NCBI RefSeq assembly: GCF_902833045.1
Contig: NZ_CADFDU010000004.1
Span: 558,001-622,000, forward strand
From: Burkholderia sp. BCC0322
Lineage (GTDB): Bacteria; Pseudomonadota; Gammaproteobacteria; Burkholderiales; Burkholderiaceae
Direction: 5' to 3'
Length of the DNA: 64,000 nucleotides
The position numbers and the translations under genes are program-made. The notes beneath the pieces were generated by a model. The model made no database searches. It was not told where the DNA came from and saw only the letters and a program-made list of their open reading frames with translations. How positions within the stretch are numbered: the stretch's first letter is position 1; each line of letters starts with the position of its first letter. Positions 21,103-30,306 of this stretch are shown one piece after another.

Positions 21103-21128
21103 CATCGAGATTCAGTTGCGCATGTCAC

Positions 21129-21161
21129 AAGGCCTCGCCGGAAACGGATGAGGCCTTTTTG
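21129..21161 (+). terminator. Intrinsic terminator between leader and first DUF2917 gene
   Basis: Stem AGGCCTC (21130-21136) / GAGGCCT (21150-21156) followed by a TTTTT run, about 45 bp before the gene. Being between promoter and gene, it either attenuates the gene or ends a short RNA of about 145 nt. Confidence 0.8.
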
Positions 21162-21206
21162 TTTGCGTGCGCGTCATCCCGCCCGGCTCAACGGATGGAG
21201 ATGACG

Positions 21207-21584
21207 ATGGACCAAGCAAGCCGGCTGGTTGTCTGCCCCGATCGGTGCCGCACCGATGCGATCGCACTGCCGCGGGTCGTGATGCAATTCACGGTCGCGC
21301 CGCGCACGACGCTGACATGGTGCGCGCAAAACGACGCCGAGATCCGCGTGCACGACGCCACACTGTGGGTCACGCGGCTCGGCAGCGTCGACGATTACTG
21401 GATACGAACCGGCGACGTGCTGCGCGTGCGGCGCGGCGATCGCATCTGGATGAGCACCGACGACGACCGTCCGGCCGAAGCATCGATCACGACCGCCTAC
21501 GCGATGCGACGCGGCGCGTGGCTGGCGCATGCGCTCGCGCGAATGCGCAGCTTGCTGCGCGAGCGATGTCGAAGTCGTACGTGA
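21207..21584 (+). CDS. DUF2917 domain protein, copy 1
   Basis: A 125-aa protein. ATG 21207 is chosen over two nearby in-frame ATGs because GGAG (21197-21200) is 6 nt upstream and the paralogue aligns from the same MDQAS start. A beta-rich core (about 25-95) has strings shared with copy 2: VAPRTTLTW, LWVTR, SVDDYW and GDVLR. The function of DUF2917 is not known. It lies downstream of its own promoter, leader ORF and terminator. Confidence 0.8.
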   Translation: MDQASRLVVCPDRCRTDAIALPRVVMQFTVAPRTTLTWCAQNDAEIRVHDATLWVTRLGSVDDYWIRTGDVLRVRRGDRIWMSTDDDRPAEASITTAYAMRRGAWLAHALARMRSLLRERCRSRT

Positions 21585-21667
21585 CGAAAGCGCTGCTGCT
21601 CACTCGCTACGGATACGCAGCGGCGCGCACGTCGATGCATCGCGCTCGCCTAACTCGAAAATTATCG

Positions 21668-21696
21668 TTGACAACATCGTTCCACGCAGACAAACT
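21668..21696 (+). promoter_or_regulatory. Promoter of the second DUF2917 module
   Basis: TTGACA (21668-21673), a 17-bp spacer and CAAACT (21691-21696), offset by exactly 688 bp from the first module's promoter. The conserved string after it (CTCGTTCGCATGCCTACG) includes the leader ORF start. Confidence 0.6.
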
Positions 21697-21703
21697 CGTT
21701 CGC

Positions 21704-21790
21704 ATGCCTACGTATACGCTCATCGCCGTCGCGATTCACCGCTCGATGAACATTCGAAAGAATGGTTCACGGGAGGCGCGTGTGCGTTAG
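21704..21790 (+). CDS. Putative 28-aa leader peptide, copy 2
   Basis: A 29-codon ORF beginning MPT and ending REARVR, aligned without gaps to copy 1 (688-bp offset). The middle of the peptide differs strongly, but the frame, the length and the last codons (GTG CGT TAG after GGAGG) are kept. This suggests that either the act of translation or the RNA shape matters, rather than the peptide sequence. Confidence 0.45.
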   Translation: MPTYTLIAVAIHRSMNIRKNGSREARVR

Positions 21791-21816
21791 CAATCGAGCA
21801 GTACCGCATGTCACAC

Positions 21817-21849
21817 CAGGCCTCACCGGAAACGGATGAGGCCTTTTTG
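21817..21849 (+). terminator. Intrinsic terminator between leader and second DUF2917 gene
   Basis: Stem AGGCCTC (21818-21824) / GAGGCCT (21838-21844) followed by a T-run. It is essentially identical to the terminator of the first module and is placed the same way before the gene. Confidence 0.8.
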
Positions 21850-21893
21850 TTCTGGTGCGCGTCATCCGTCCGGCTCACTGAATGGAGAAGACG

Positions 21894-22268
21894 ATGGACC
21901 AGGCAAGCCCGCTGTTTGACCGTCCCGATCGGCGCCGCGCCGGCGCGATCGCGTTACCGACTGTCGTGATCCGTTTCGCGGTCGCGCCGCGTACGACGCT
22001 GACGTGGCGCGCGCCGCAGGACGCGGAGCTCCGCGCGCATGGCGCGGCGCTGTGGGTCACGCGCCCGCCGAGCGTCGACGACTATTGGGTGCAGCCCGGC
22101 GACGTGCTGCGCATCGCACGCGGCGAGCGCATCTGGCTCGGCACCGATGCCGGCCGGTCGGCGGAAGCGACGCTCACGACCGCATACGTGCGTCGCGGCG
22201 GGCGCTTCAGGCGCACGCTCGCGCTAGTGCAACGTTTGCTCTTCGGGGCAGGGAGAACGAGCGGATGA
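21894..22268 (+). CDS. DUF2917 domain protein, copy 2
   Basis: A 124-aa paralogue of the protein at 21207-21584, with the same MDQAS start and GGAG SD 6 nt upstream. The core is well conserved between the copies, while the last 25 residues differ. The tandem arrangement with duplicated regulatory DNA shows that it arose by local segmental duplication. The role is unknown. Confidence 0.8.
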   Translation: MDQASPLFDRPDRRRAGAIALPTVVIRFAVAPRTTLTWRAPQDAELRAHGAALWVTRPPSVDDYWVQPGDVLRIARGERIWLGTDAGRSAEATLTTAYVRRGGRFRRTLALVQRLLFGAGRTSG

Positions 22269-22361
22269 ATGACGCGCCGTCAGGCACGCGAGGCGCGGAA
22301 CGGCCGCGACCGGAAACGGACGCACCCGCGGCGTAACGCGCCGCAGGTGCGCATCGAATGA

Positions 22362-22385
22362 CGCGGCACGCCGGTGCGTGCCGCG
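22362..22385. terminator. Hairpin between convergent genes
   Basis: Perfect 9-bp arms CGCGGCACG (22362-22370) and CGTGCCGCG (22377-22385) with a 6-nt loop. It lies between the second DUF2917 gene and the convergent 92-aa gene. There is no T-tract. Confidence 0.5.
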
Positions 22386-22428
22386 CGCGATCGCGCGCCG
22401 TGCGCAGCGACGGGATGCAGCAGGTGCA

Positions 22429-22707
22429 TCAGGTGCTGGCGGCGAGACGCGGGCCCGTGCTTCGGGGAGTGGAATCGAAGTCGGGACGTTGCGCTGCCTG
22501 CGAGGTCACCCACGGATCGATGCCCTGCTTCTGCACCTCCTCGAGGAATGACACCCGTGTACGCCAGTAATCCGCTTGTAATTTCGCATCGATGACGCGC
22601 TGTTCGGCAGCGAACAGTTCCATGCGCGCCGTCACGAGCATCGACGCAGCGGTTTTTTCCGGCGTCGGGGCGTGTCGCATCGCCCACCGGCTGATCCAGT
22701 TCAACAT
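22429..22707 (-). CDS. Hypothetical protein (92 aa), helical
   Basis: Starts at ATG 22707 (MLNWISRWAMRHAP) with a strong SD CGGAGG 5-10 nt upstream. The middle (about 25-70; AASMLVTARMELFAAEQRVI) is helical with a possible short coiled coil and no membrane span. I do not recognise the family. The frame is open further upstream, but the SD fixes the start. Confidence 0.7.
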   Translation of the reverse strand: MLNWISRWAMRHAPTPEKTAASMLVTARMELFAAEQRVIDAKLQADYWRTRVSFLEEVQKQGIDPWVTSQAAQRPDFDSTPRSTGPRLAAST

Positions 22708-23491
22708 GCTGACCTCCGTGATTACGGACGAACCCGCATCGGGCAATCGCAAGCGGCCGTGCCTGCCCGAACACGCAACGGCCTTGACCGCACCTCACCG
22801 CCCGGCCTGCACGGACTGCGACTCCCCCGCGTCGGCAATTACCGGCCGGCGTGTGCATGTGCGGTGTATCTATCCTAGAAAGACTTGCCGGTTTATGCGA
22901 TGGGGTCTTGCAATCTTTTACACAGAAACCACAGTCGCCCCCGCATCACGAAATGACAGTTGCGGGTGGGACGGCTTCGGCGCAGGATAGCCCGATATCT
23001 GCAACCGCCTGGACTGACGAATGGCCGCCGCACGTCGCGGCCGGGCATCCGTACCGGCCGCGCACATGCGTTCACGCGCACGCGCCTCCCGCCCCGCGTT
23101 CGTGCATTAGGCAGGCGCTCCGTTTCAGCCGGATGTCATCCCGCTCCCGCCCCGCGCGATACGCCGCGGGTGTCGTCGTTCACGCCGTTGCGCGCGCATC
23201 GGCCGGCGTCGTTCGCGCATCCCGCTCCCGCTTCAGCCATTTCTTCCGGCTCGTTCCGCCCGAACCGGTAAAATGCGCGCCTTCGTCGCGCGGCCGGGCT
23301 GCCAGACCGTTCGCGCGCAGGCAGCCGATCGATCTTTCGGTCGTGCCCTCCAACTATATCGTCCGAGCTATCCGCGCTATTACAATCCGCCGATAGCCGG
23401 GCAATAGTGGCTGGTTACATTAAGCCGCCGCTGCCTTTACAACAATTCGGCACAACAAGCAACACGACAACCCGACCGGAGAAACGCCCTA
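22708..23491. other. 784-bp intergenic region, no gene recognised
   Basis: It separates the divergent 92-aa gene and the purine permease gene. Open frames here are short, Arg/Pro/Ala-rich and without convincing SDs, so I call none. The last 150 bp before the permease is less GC-rich and should contain its promoter. The gene has SD GGAGAAA about 10 nt before ATG 23492. I found no riboswitch I could support. Confidence 0.5.
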
Positions 23492-24793
23492 ATGGAATCC
23501 ATCAAGCGGTATTTCGGCTTCGCTGAAGCCGGCACCGACTTCCGCACCGAAATACTCGCGGGCGTCACCACGTTCCTGACGATGGCTTACATCATCTTCG
23601 TCAACCCCGCGATCCTCGGCGATGCCGGCATGCCGAAGGAATCCGTATTCGTCGCGACCTGCCTCGTCGCGGCGCTGGCGTCGATCATCATGGGGCTGTA
23701 CGCGAACTACCCGATCGCGTGCGCGCCCGGCATGGGCCTGAACGCGTATTTCGCGTACACGGTCGTCAAGGGGATGGGCTTCACGTGGCAGGCCGCGCTC
23801 GGCGCGGTGTTCATCTCCGGCTGCCTGTTCCTGCTCGTCACGCTGTTCCGCGTGCGCGAGGCGATCGTCAACGGCATTCCGAAATCGCTGCGGATCTCGA
23901 TCACCGCGGGCATCGGCCTGTTCCTCGGCATCATCTCGCTGAAGACCTCGGGCGTGATCGTCGGCAACCCGGCCACGCTCGTCACGCTGGGCGACCTGCA
24001 CAAGCACGACACGATCCTCGCGATCGTCGGCTTCTTCACGATCGTCACGCTCGACCACCTGCGCGTGCGCGGCGCAATCCTGATCGGCATCATCGGCGTC
24101 ACGATCCTGTCGTTCTTCTTCGGCGACAACCAGTTCCACGGCGTGTTCTCGGCGCCGCCGTCGATCGACGCGACGCTGTTCAAGCTCGACATCGGCGCCG
24201 CCCTGTCGACCGGCATCATCAACGTGATCCTCGTGTTCTTCCTCGTCGAGCTGTTCGACGCGACGGGCACGCTGATGGGCGTCGCGAACCGCGCGGGCCT
24301 GCTCGTCGAAGGCAAGATGAACCGCCTGAACAAGGCGCTGCTCGCCGACAGCACGGCGATCGTCGCGGGCTCGGTGCTCGGCACGTCGTCGACCACCGCG
24401 TATATCGAAAGCGCGTCGGGCGTGCAGGCCGGCGGCCGTACGGGCGTGACGGCCATCACCGTCGCGGTGCTGTTTCTCGCGTGCCTGTTCATCGCGCCGC
24501 TCGCCGGCGTCGTGCCGGCGTACGCTACGGCACCGGCGCTGCTGTACGTGTCGTGCCTGATGCTGCGCGAGATGGTCGAGGTGCCGTGGGACGATGCGAC
24601 GGAAGCCGTGCCGGCCGCGCTGACCGCGCTGCTGATGCCGTTCACGTACTCGATCGCGAACGGCGTCGCGTTCGGCTTCATCGCTTACGGCGGCCTCAAG
24701 CTGCTGACGGGCCAGGCCCGCTCGGTCAAGCCGATCGTGTGGGTCATCGCGGCCGTGTTCCTGTTCCGCTTCTTCTATCTCGGCAGCGAGTGA
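23492..24793 (+). CDS. NCS2-family purine permease (AzgA/AdeQ/GhxP-like)
   Basis: A 433-aa inner-membrane nucleobase:proton symporter with about 13 TM segments. Family strings are FGFAEAGTDFRTEILAGVTT at the N-terminus, the NPAILGDAGM region, GMGLNAYFAY (TM3), LFDATGTLMGVANRAGL and the TSSTTAYIESASG motif. These place it with adenine/guanine/hypoxanthine permeases rather than uracil permeases. It stands alone and is followed by a strong intrinsic terminator. Confidence 0.92.
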   Translation: MESIKRYFGFAEAGTDFRTEILAGVTTFLTMAYIIFVNPAILGDAGMPKESVFVATCLVAALASIIMGLYANYPIACAPGMGLNAYFAYTVVKGMGFTWQAALGAVFISGCLFLLVTLFRVREAIVNGIPKSLRISITAGIGLFLGIISLKTSGVIVGNPATLVTLGDLHKHDTILAIVGFFTIVTLDHLRVRGAILIGIIGVTILSFFFGDNQFHGVFSAPPSIDATLFKLDIGAALSTGIINVILVFFLVELFDATGTLMGVANRAGLLVEGKMNRLNKALLADSTAIVAGSVLGTSSTTAYIESASGVQAGGRTGVTAITVAVLFLACLFIAPLAGVVPAYATAPALLYVSCLMLREMVEVPWDDATEAVPAALTALLMPFTYSIANGVAFGFIAYGGLKLLTGQARSVKPIVWVIAAVFLFRFFYLGSE

Positions 24794-24821
24794 CGGCTGC
24801 GCTGCGGCGCGATGCATGCTG

Positions 24822-24854
24822 AAAAAAAACGCCACCTTCGGGTGGCGTTTTTGT
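24822..24854. terminator. Bidirectional intrinsic terminator
   Basis: AAAAAAAAC, then stem GCCACC / GGTGGC with a TTCG tetraloop (24831-24846), then GTTTTTG. The A-run and T-run on both sides fit use by both the permease gene and the convergent TPR gene. Confidence 0.92.
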
Positions 24855-24885
24855 TGTACGTGCCGTGCCGCCTGGTCCGCGCGGA

Positions 24886-26844
24886 CTACGGTGTCGCGAC
24901 GCCCTTGAGTTCCTCGTCGTACAGCCGCTGCGCCAGCGTCGGATCGAGCGTCTTGACGCGGCGATACAACTGCACCGCGTCTTCGACCCGCCCGGTGCGG
25001 CGGTAAGCGACCGCCAGGTTGGCAATGACCTGCGCGTCGTCGGGATACATGCGATTCATTTCCTCGAAAATCCCGACCGCCGCATCGGGCCGCCTGCCGC
25101 GAATCGCCGCGACGCCCATCGCCTCCCGCGCGAGCCGGTTCGCGGGATCAAGCTTCAGTGCGTGCGCGGCCGCGGTCGTCGCTTCATCGGGCTGGCCCGC
25201 CTCGTTCAGCTCGCCCGCGAGCACCACCCACCCGTCCGCCAGCGATTCGTCCAGCGCAACCGCGCGCCGGAACGATGCGACGGCCTGCACATGGTGGCCC
25301 AGCCGCGCCAGCGTCACCCCGTGCATCCGCCATGCCCTCACGTCGCCGTCGTTCAGCTTGATGGATCGGTCGAGCGCGCTCAACGCATCGACGTAGTTCG
25401 ACTGTGTCATGTACAGCGCACCGAGCCGCAACCAGTATTCGGCATTGTCCGGCGCCGCTTCAACCGCACTGTGCATCGCACTGGCCGCGTTGCCGGACTG
25501 GCCTTGCAGTGCATACGCCTGGGTGAGCGCGCCCTGAATGCGCGCGGTCGCGGCGGGATCGCCGTCCTTCTGCACCTTCAGCGCTTGCTGGTAACTGGCG
25601 ATCGCGTCCGCCAGGTGGCCGAGATCGTATTACGCACGGCCGAGTGCGTACCAAAGCCGCACATCGTCGGGAAAGGCCTTCAACCCGTCGTGCAGCACGC
25701 CGATGGTTGCCTGGGCATCCGGTTGCGTCGAAGCCAGCAGATTCCACGCATCGGCCTGGCGCGAACCGGACAGCTCACGCACGGCCCGTTCGAACAACGG
25801 TCGCGCATCGGCCTTGTCGCCGCGCCGCCAATACACGATGCCGAGATTCATCGGCAGCATCGCGTCCGACGGATCGGCACGCATGCCGGCATGAAACGCG
25901 TCGAGCGCGAGATCCATCTGCCCCTGCTCGGCATAGGTGGTGCCGAGCGCGGTCCAGCCGAATACGTACGACGGATCGATTTCGACCGAACGGCGAAAGG
26001 CGGCCAGGCTGAGCGCGCCGCGATCGGGCAGCCGGCTCATGCGATATGCATTGCCGAGGTTGTTCCACGCCCAGGCGCTTTGCGGTCGCGCGGCCGTCCA
26101 TGCACGGTCGTGGCGAATCAACCCGTCGACGTCGTTCGCCACCGCATACGCGCGCGCCTGGCTCATCCATGCGGTCGCTTCGAGCGGCAGGTCGACGGCC
26201 GGCATCCGCGCCGTCACGGTCGCAATCCATTCGACCGGCAGCACCATGTGGAGCGACGCGGCATTGTCCGCGCGGGCGCCCACCATGCCGATCAGATTGC
26301 CCTGCACGTCGTAGACACCGGCCCCCGGTTCGGGCAGGCGCGCCGATGCCGGATCCGACGATGCGAGCACACCGGAATGCATGCCGCCGTCCGCGGCCCA
26401 TCCATGGCAGCACACGCGAAGCGCAACGGGATCGCGGCGGCCGAATCGCGCACCCGCCAGATAAGCGGTCGTGCCCGATTCCGGACTTCGCGCCGTCAAC
26501 GGCACGGCAGCGACGTCGAGACCCGTCGCTTCGACGATGCAGATGTCGCGATCCTGGTTGCCCGCGACGAGACGTGCGGGAAGACGGTGGCCATCGGCCG
26601 ATGCGATGTCGAACGCCGGCCGGCCGGCGAGCCGATGACACGGCGTCGCGACGCGACCCGGCGCCACGACGATGCCCCCTGTCGTGACGTCGCCCGCGAC
26701 GATGTCGACTTCACCTGGCGCACCCTGACCGATCGCGTCGTCATCCGATCGAGCCGCCCCGCCGGCCATCGACATGCCGGCTGCGAGCAACCATGCGCCT
26801 GCCAGCAGACGGCGCGCCCTCCTCCATCCCGAACGATTCCCCAC
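24886..26844 (-). pseudogene. TPR protein with degenerate trypsin-like domain, interrupted by one in-frame stop
   Basis: One continuous reading frame of 653 codons is broken by a single TAA at complement 25630-25632. Upstream: 404 aa with a signal peptide (LLAGAWLLAAGMSMAGGA), a trypsin-like domain (about 45-195) and several TPRs. Downstream: at least 229 codons of further TPRs in the same frame. The stop falls inside a TPR (LWYALGRA, stop, YDLGHLADAIASYQQAL), at a position where CAA (Gln) would restore the repeat. The protease domain itself looks inactive: the usual GxSGG is GAGVYD, with Ala for the serine. It could be a recent mutation, a sequencing error, or two products. Confidence 0.8.
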
Positions 26845-27077
26845 GTGCGGTGCCCTCTTTTTATTGTGTCGGATTTCGAATGATTTCCTCTGCGATCCTG
26901 ATGAATCGAGACGCCGGATCGTATCGGCACGCTAGCAGCCGGCCCGGTGCGGCAGCAATCCGGTGCGGCCCGCATACGAAAATGCCGCCCGGCCCCGCCG
27001 AACGGCATCGCGTGAGGGGCATCGCCTTCGCGTGCGCAACGCTCGGCGATGCGCGCCGCAAGACGAGCGTCGTGTCA

Positions 27078-27365
27078 TCAGCGCCAGTTGGCCTCGTAGA
27101 AACGGACGTAGCCGCTGCGCAGCGTCACGCACTGCGCGCGCGTCTCCGACAGCAGGCGCCGTGCGGCCGCCTCGATACGGTCGCGATGCTGGTCGAATGC
27201 GCCGACCATGTCCTCGAAGCGCGGCGATGCCGCGCCGAAATGATCCTCCAGCGCCTCGGCGGTGATCTGACATTGGACACGCTCGCCATTGACCAACGCC
27301 GTGAACGCAAGCATCAGGTCGCGCCCCGAATACTCGGGCTTCTCGTTCGTGAAATGGATCTGCAT
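27078..27365 (-). CDS. DUF1488-family small protein (95 aa)
   Basis: A soluble 95-aa protein starting MQIHFTNEKPEYSGRD and ending YVRFYEANWR, consistent with the DUF1488 family common in beta-proteobacteria. The ATG at 27365 is preceded by a poor SD. The function is unknown. It stands alone; the flanking 230-240 bp on both sides show no further gene. Confidence 0.7.
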   Translation of the reverse strand: MQIHFTNEKPEYSGRDLMLAFTALVNGERVQCQITAEALEDHFGAASPRFEDMVGAFDQHRDRIEAAARRLLSETRAQCVTLRSGYVRFYEANWR

Positions 27366-27605
27366 GGGAGCCGCCTCGACCGGTAGAAAACGAATGACCG
27401 CGTCCGTCGTCCGCTACCGGCCGGACGAAGTGTACGCGGGCTCGCCGGCGGAGGCACGGCCCGCGGGGATAGGCGCGGACAATGCATGCCGGTTGCTTTC
27501 CACTTTAGACGGTTTCGCGCAGGAGACAAATTTTACGGCGTGCGTCGTTCCGACGCGCATTTCATCTGATCAGCGCGGCATCCGGCACCGTTTCGGAAAC
27601 CGGCG

Positions 27606-27797
27606 TCAGTGAGGATCGGTCGGCCAGACGTTGAGCGCGATTGCCGCCGTCGTGGCGCCCACCGCAATCGCGGCCGCCCCGTATCGCACCGCATCGGTCA
27701 GATCGAACAGCAGCCCGTGGATCGCCACGGCGATGCCGCCCAGCATGATGAAAGTGGCGATGGCCGCCAGCACGACCCTCAGTTCCGTCCGAACCAT
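27606..27797 (-). CDS. Small two-TM membrane protein (63 aa)
   Basis: Starts at ATG 27797 (MVRTELRVVLAAIATFIMLG) with SD GGGAGA 7 nt upstream. Two hydrophobic segments (about 7-25 and 39-56) flank a short loop; the end is NVWPTDPH. The open frame continues far upstream, but that extension is Arg/His-rich and includes the repeat array, so it is rejected. The function is unknown. Confidence 0.6.
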   Translation of the reverse strand: MVRTELRVVLAAIATFIMLGGIAVAIHGLLFDLTDAVRYGAAAIAVGATTAAIALNVWPTDPH

Positions 27798-28064
27798 GAT
27801 GCGTCTCCCGAACGGATGCATGTCGCGTCGCATGCATGTTGCAATGCGGAACACGGCGCGCGCGTGCTCCATTTCCATCATTGCAGGCGGGCATTTAAAA
27901 GCAAGGGGATTTTGTTCGCGGTCGCGCGGCGTACGCGACGCTTGTATGATGATGCGTACCCGGATGCTTGCCGTTCGCGCACCGATGGTGCGCCGCACGT
28001 GGCGACGGGAATCCGTGGGAGTGTTTCGGTGCATGTGCGTGTGCCGGGAGACGGTCAATTTCGA

Positions 28065-28306
28065 GAAGCATGGGGCCCAAGTAGACGCTGAAGCGCTCGC
28101 TGGGGCCGATTGCGGAGCATGGGGCATCGGTAAGTGCCGAAGCGCTAATTGCTGCCGACCGCGAAGCATCGGGCATCGGTAAGTGCTGAAGCGCTAATTG
28201 CTGCCGACCGCGAAGCATGGGGCATCAGTAAGCGCTGAAGCGCTAACTGCTGCCGACCGCGAAGCATGGGGCATCAGTAAGCGCTGAAGCGCTAACTGCT
28301 GCCGAC
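28065..28306. repeat. Five tandem 49-bp repeats
   Basis: Copies start at 28065, 28114, 28163, 28212 and 28261, each exactly 49 bp apart; the last is cut at about 46 bp by the gene's SD. The first copy is the most diverged, and copies 3-5 are nearly identical. Each repeat opens with GAAGCATSGGGCATC or a close variant, carries two AGCGCT-type hexamers (AGYGCTGAAGCGCT) and ends GCTGCCGAC. The 49-bp length is not a multiple of three. The array ends directly at the SD of the sigma-54 activator gene, so it lies in its promoter or 5'-UTR. Confidence 0.9.
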
Positions 28307-28318
28307 AGGAGACAAGTC

Positions 28319-30223
28319 ATGCCGCAACACTTCGTGCTGCCCGCCACCGCGGGTCGCACCGACCTGCTCGCGCAGGCACATGCGCGTTCGACCGCAGTCG
28401 GCCTGCGCGCGCACGAACGCCCGGATTTCTCGCCACTGTCGCACATCGCGCTGCGCGAACTGCTCGACACGAACCACACGCTGTTCTCGCACGCCCGCCC
28501 GGTGATGGAGAACCTCCACGCGCAAATCGCCGACACGCAAAGCCTCGTGCTGCTGACAGACGCTGACGGCGTGATCCTGCACAGCATCGGCGACGCGGAC
28601 TTCATCGAGAAAGCCAACCGCGTCGCGCTGTGTACCGGCGTCTCGTGGGCGGAAGGCGCGCGCGGCACCAACGCGATCGGCACCGCGCTCGCATCGGGCC
28701 AGGCCGTCGCGGTCCACGGCTCCGAACACTTCCTGCGCGCCAATCACATCCTCACCTGCTCGTGCGCGCCGATCTTCGACCCGTTCGGCCGCACGCTCGG
28801 CACGCTCGACGTCAGCGGCGATCCGCGCGGCTCGAGCCCGCATACGCTCGCGCTCGTGCGGATGTCCGCGCAACTGATCGAGAACCACCTGTTCGCGAAC
28901 CAGTGCTCGGAAGCCTTGCGGCTGCGCTTCCATGCGCACGAGGAATGCGTCGATTCGCTATTCGCCGGGCTCGTCGCATTCGGCCCAGACGGCGGGCTGA
29001 TCGCCGCGAACCGCAGCGCGCAATTCCAGCTCGGCGCATCGTTCGACGCACTGCAGCACCAGGCCAGCGACGCGCTGTTCGGCCTGCGCTTCGGCCAGCT
29101 CGCGCAACAGGCGGCACGTGCGCCCGGTGCGATGTTCCGCCTCACGCTGTCGACCGGCGTACGCGTACTGGCGCGCTGCGAATTCGCGGAAGCACACAAG
29201 ACCACCATCGCCGTCACGCCGCCCGCGCCCGCCGCGCGCGTGCGCACGCCGGACCCCGACGTGATCACGTTCGCGACGCTCGACACCGGCGACGCGCGCA
29301 TGGCCGCCGTGCTCGAACGTGTCGCGAAGATCCGCGGGCGCGACCTGCCGCTGCTGATCCTCGGCCAGACCGGCACCGGCAAGGAATGGCTCGCCCGCGC
29401 GCTGCACCAGGCATCGCCGCGCGCGGACGGCCCGTTCGTCGCGGTCAACTGCGCCGCGCTGCCCGATTCGCTGATCGAGGCCGAGCTGTTCGGCTACGAA
29501 GACGGCGCGTTCACCGGCGCGCGCAAGCGCGGCAGCCCCGGCAAGATCGTGCAGGCCGACGGCGGCACGCTGTTTCTCGACGAAATCGGCGACATGCCGC
29601 TCGCGCAGCAGGTCCGGCTGATGCGCGTGCTGCAGGAACGCGCGGTGGTGCCGCTCGGCGGGGCGCGCGCGGTGCCGGTCGACGTGCGCGTGGTCTGCGC
29701 GACCCATCGCGACCTGCGCGCGATGATCGCGGAAGGCACGTTCCGCGAAGACCTGTTCTACCGGATCAACGGGCTCGCGGTCACGCTGCCGGCGCTTGCC
29801 GCACGCACCGACCTGCCCGCGCTCGTCGAGCGGATTCTCGCGCGGCTCGCGCGCAGCGAACCGATGCCGCGCCGCATCGCGGCCGACGTGCTCGACGCGT
29901 TCACGCGCCATCGCTGGCCCGGCAACCTGCGCCAGATGACCAACGTGCTGCGCACGGCCGGCATGCTCGCCGAAGACGAAGCGGAAATCACGCTTGCCCA
30001 TTTGCCCGACGATTTCTGGCTCGACTGCGACGACGCACCGGCCGCGCCGGCCGCCACAATGCCGGACGCATCGGCCGGCACGCGCGAAGGAACGACGCTG
30101 CAAAGCCATCAGGCCGCGGTGATCGATGCCGTGCTCGCGCGGCACGGCGGCAACGTGTCGGCGGCCGCGCGCGAGCTCGGTCTCGCCCGCAATACCGTGT
30201 ACCGGCACCTGCGCCGGCATTGA
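28319..30223 (+). CDS. Sigma-54-dependent transcriptional activator (AcoR-like)
   Basis: A 634-aa bacterial enhancer-binding protein: N-terminal sensor with a GAF-like domain (about 75-200; [18 protein letters not shown], then [13 protein letters not shown] as in AcoR proteins), AAA+ domain (about 325-550) with Walker A GQTGTGKE, the sigma-54 contact loop GAFTGA and [11 protein letters not shown], and a C-terminal Fis-type HTH ([20 protein letters not shown]). The SD AGGAGA is 7 nt before ATG 28319. The 49-bp repeat array lies immediately upstream. The target operon is not in view, although the ferredoxin gene follows by 83 bp. Confidence 0.92.
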   Translation: MPQHFVLPATAGRTDLLAQAHARSTAVGLRAHERPDFSPLSHIALRELLDTNHTLFSHARPVMENLHAQIADTQSLVLLTDADGVILHSIGDADFIEKANRVALCTGVSWAEGARGTNAIGTALASGQAVAVHGSEHFLRANHILTCSCAPIFDPFGRTLGTLDVSGDPRGSSPHTLALVRMSAQLIENHLFANQCSEALRLRFHAHEECVDSLFAGLVAFGPDGGLIAANRSAQFQLGASFDALQHQASDALFGLRFGQLAQQAARAPGAMFRLTLSTGVRVLARCEFAEAHKTTIAVTPPAPAARVRTPDPDVITFATLDTGDARMAAVLERVAKIRGRDLPLLILGQTGTGKEWLARALHQASPRADGPFVAVNCAALPDSLIEAELFGYEDGAFTGARKRGSPGKIVQADGGTLFLDEIGDMPLAQQVRLMRVLQERAVVPLGGARAVPVDVRVVCATHRDLRAMIAEGTFREDLFYRINGLAVTLPALAARTDLPALVERILARLARSEPMPRRIAADVLDAFTRHRWPGNLRQMTNVLRTAGMLAEDEAEITLAHLPDDFWLDCDDAPAAPAATMPDASAGTREGTTLQSHQAAVIDAVLARHGGNVSAAARELGLARNTVYRHLRRH

Positions 30224-30228
30224 CGCCA

Positions 30229-30250
30229 GCGGCCGGCCGGCGCCGGCCGC
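30229..30250 (+). terminator. GC hairpin after the sigma-54 activator gene
   Basis: Perfect 9-bp arms GCGGCCGGC (30229-30237) and GCCGGCCGC (30242-30250) around CGGC, 5 bp after the stop. There is no T-run. Confidence 0.45.
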
Positions 30251-30306
30251 CCGCACGTTCGGGTATGCTTGGCGCGTTGTCGCCGAACCGCCGAACCGCC
30301 TCCGCC

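Noticed and set aside
22851-23396. Possible 181-codon gene upstream of the purine permease
   Set aside because: Arg/Pro/Ser-rich with no SD and no recognisable domain.
27797-28169. N-terminal extension of the 63-aa membrane protein to 187 aa
   Set aside because: The extension is Arg/His-rich and reaches into the 49-bp repeats, whereas the SD fits ATG 27797.
28065-28306. CRISPR array
   Set aside because: The 49-bp units are contiguous with no unique spacers, and there are no cas genes.
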